A stretch of 5,262 nucleotides of DNA from NCBI GenBank assembly GCA_003563865.1, contig PWTP01000074.1, forward strand, positions 1 to 5,262, read 5' to 3'. Both the position numbers and the translations under genes were made by a program. The stretch is from Dehalococcoidia bacterium. GTDB lineage: Bacteria > Chloroflexota > Dehalococcoidia > Dehalococcoidales > CSSed11-197. Positions 5,125-5,262 of this stretch are shown here, piece after piece. A model generated the notes under the pieces. That model was not told the DNA's origin and searched no databases. It worked only from the letters and a program-made list of their open reading frames with translations. Positions within the stretch are counted from its first letter, which is position 1. The number at the start of each line of letters is the position of its first letter.

Positions 5125-5262
5125 TTTTGCGTTTAATATACCATAAGGAAATCAATAAAATTAAAATCGGACCAGCCAGTAAGATCCATGGCCAGGGGCT
5201 CAAATTATCAGCCGGTTGCACCACGTAACCGCTTCCGAGCAAAGCAATAATAGAGTCCGCAG
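5114..5262 (-). CDS. C-terminus of a membrane-anchored surface protein (partial)
   Basis: Only the last 49 codons are inside the window; the gene enters from the right edge in frame and ends at TAA (5116-5114). The visible part starts ADSIIALLGSGYVVQP, continues through a short linker (DNLSPWPW), and ends with a single membrane helix (ILLAGPILILLISLWYI) and a basic tail KRKNAS. This is the layout of an extracellular protein held by a C-terminal anchor. The ADSIIALLG ending resembles the last helix of prenyltransferase/squalene-cyclase-like alpha-toroid repeat proteins, which often accompany DUF4430 domains; that assignment is tentative. Its stop lies inside the first codons of the DUF4430 lipoprotein gene, making the two an operon. 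The frame is open to the edge, and the gene is too short here for firm naming. Confidence 0.72.
   Translation of the reverse strand, partial: ADSIIALLGSGYVVQPADNLSPWPWILLAGPILILLISLWYIKRKNAS

Overview
The window reads almost entirely on the minus strand and looks like ordinary bacterial chromosome of moderate G+C, with AT-rich gaps and strong AGGAG-type ribosome binding sites. A YedE/YedF-type sulfur/selenium pair, a Fur-family regulator and DUF4430 surface proteins together suggest an anaerobe, possibly Chloroflexota (Dehalococcoidia-like) or an anaerobic Firmicute. This placement is a weak inference, because no ribosomal or other phylogenetic marker is present.

Layout from left to right; transcription runs right to left. 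(1) At 1-1252 lies a two-gene operon: a YeeE/YedE-family membrane transporter (149-1252) followed by the N-terminal part of a TusA/YedF-type sulfur carrier (1-138, running off the left edge). A well-formed promoter sits at 1319-1347. (2) At 1444-1478 is a perfect 14-bp hairpin with a U-tract, the terminator of the next gene. (3) At 1505-3367 is a large, very repetitive Ala/Glu/Lys-rich gene. Its product is predicted to be one long coiled-coil or single-helix rod of about 570 residues, with no proline after the first 22 residues, ending in one C-terminal membrane segment. Its function is unknown. (4) At 3368-3653 is an AT-rich intergenic stretch. It holds the rod gene's probable promoter and, on the plus strand, a promoter-like box, a strong ribosome binding site and a 20-codon ORF. 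That ORF begins like a zinc-type alcohol dehydrogenase/quinone reductase and may be a decapitated gene start. (5) At 3654-4088 is a Fur-family metal-responsive repressor with its own TTGACA-N17-TATCCT promoter. (6) At 4156-5262 are two overlapping genes: a lipoprotein with a DUF4430 (transcobalamin-like C-terminal) domain, and upstream of it the C-terminus of a membrane-anchored surface protein cut by the right edge.

The YedE and YedF-like proteins probably form one sulfur/selenium import and relay unit. The two right-hand genes are translationally coupled and probably form one envelope complex. The most unusual items are the tail-anchored rod protein with recent in-frame repeat expansion, the DUF4430 pair as a possible split transcobalamin-like ligand-binding system, and the orphan gene start beside fur.
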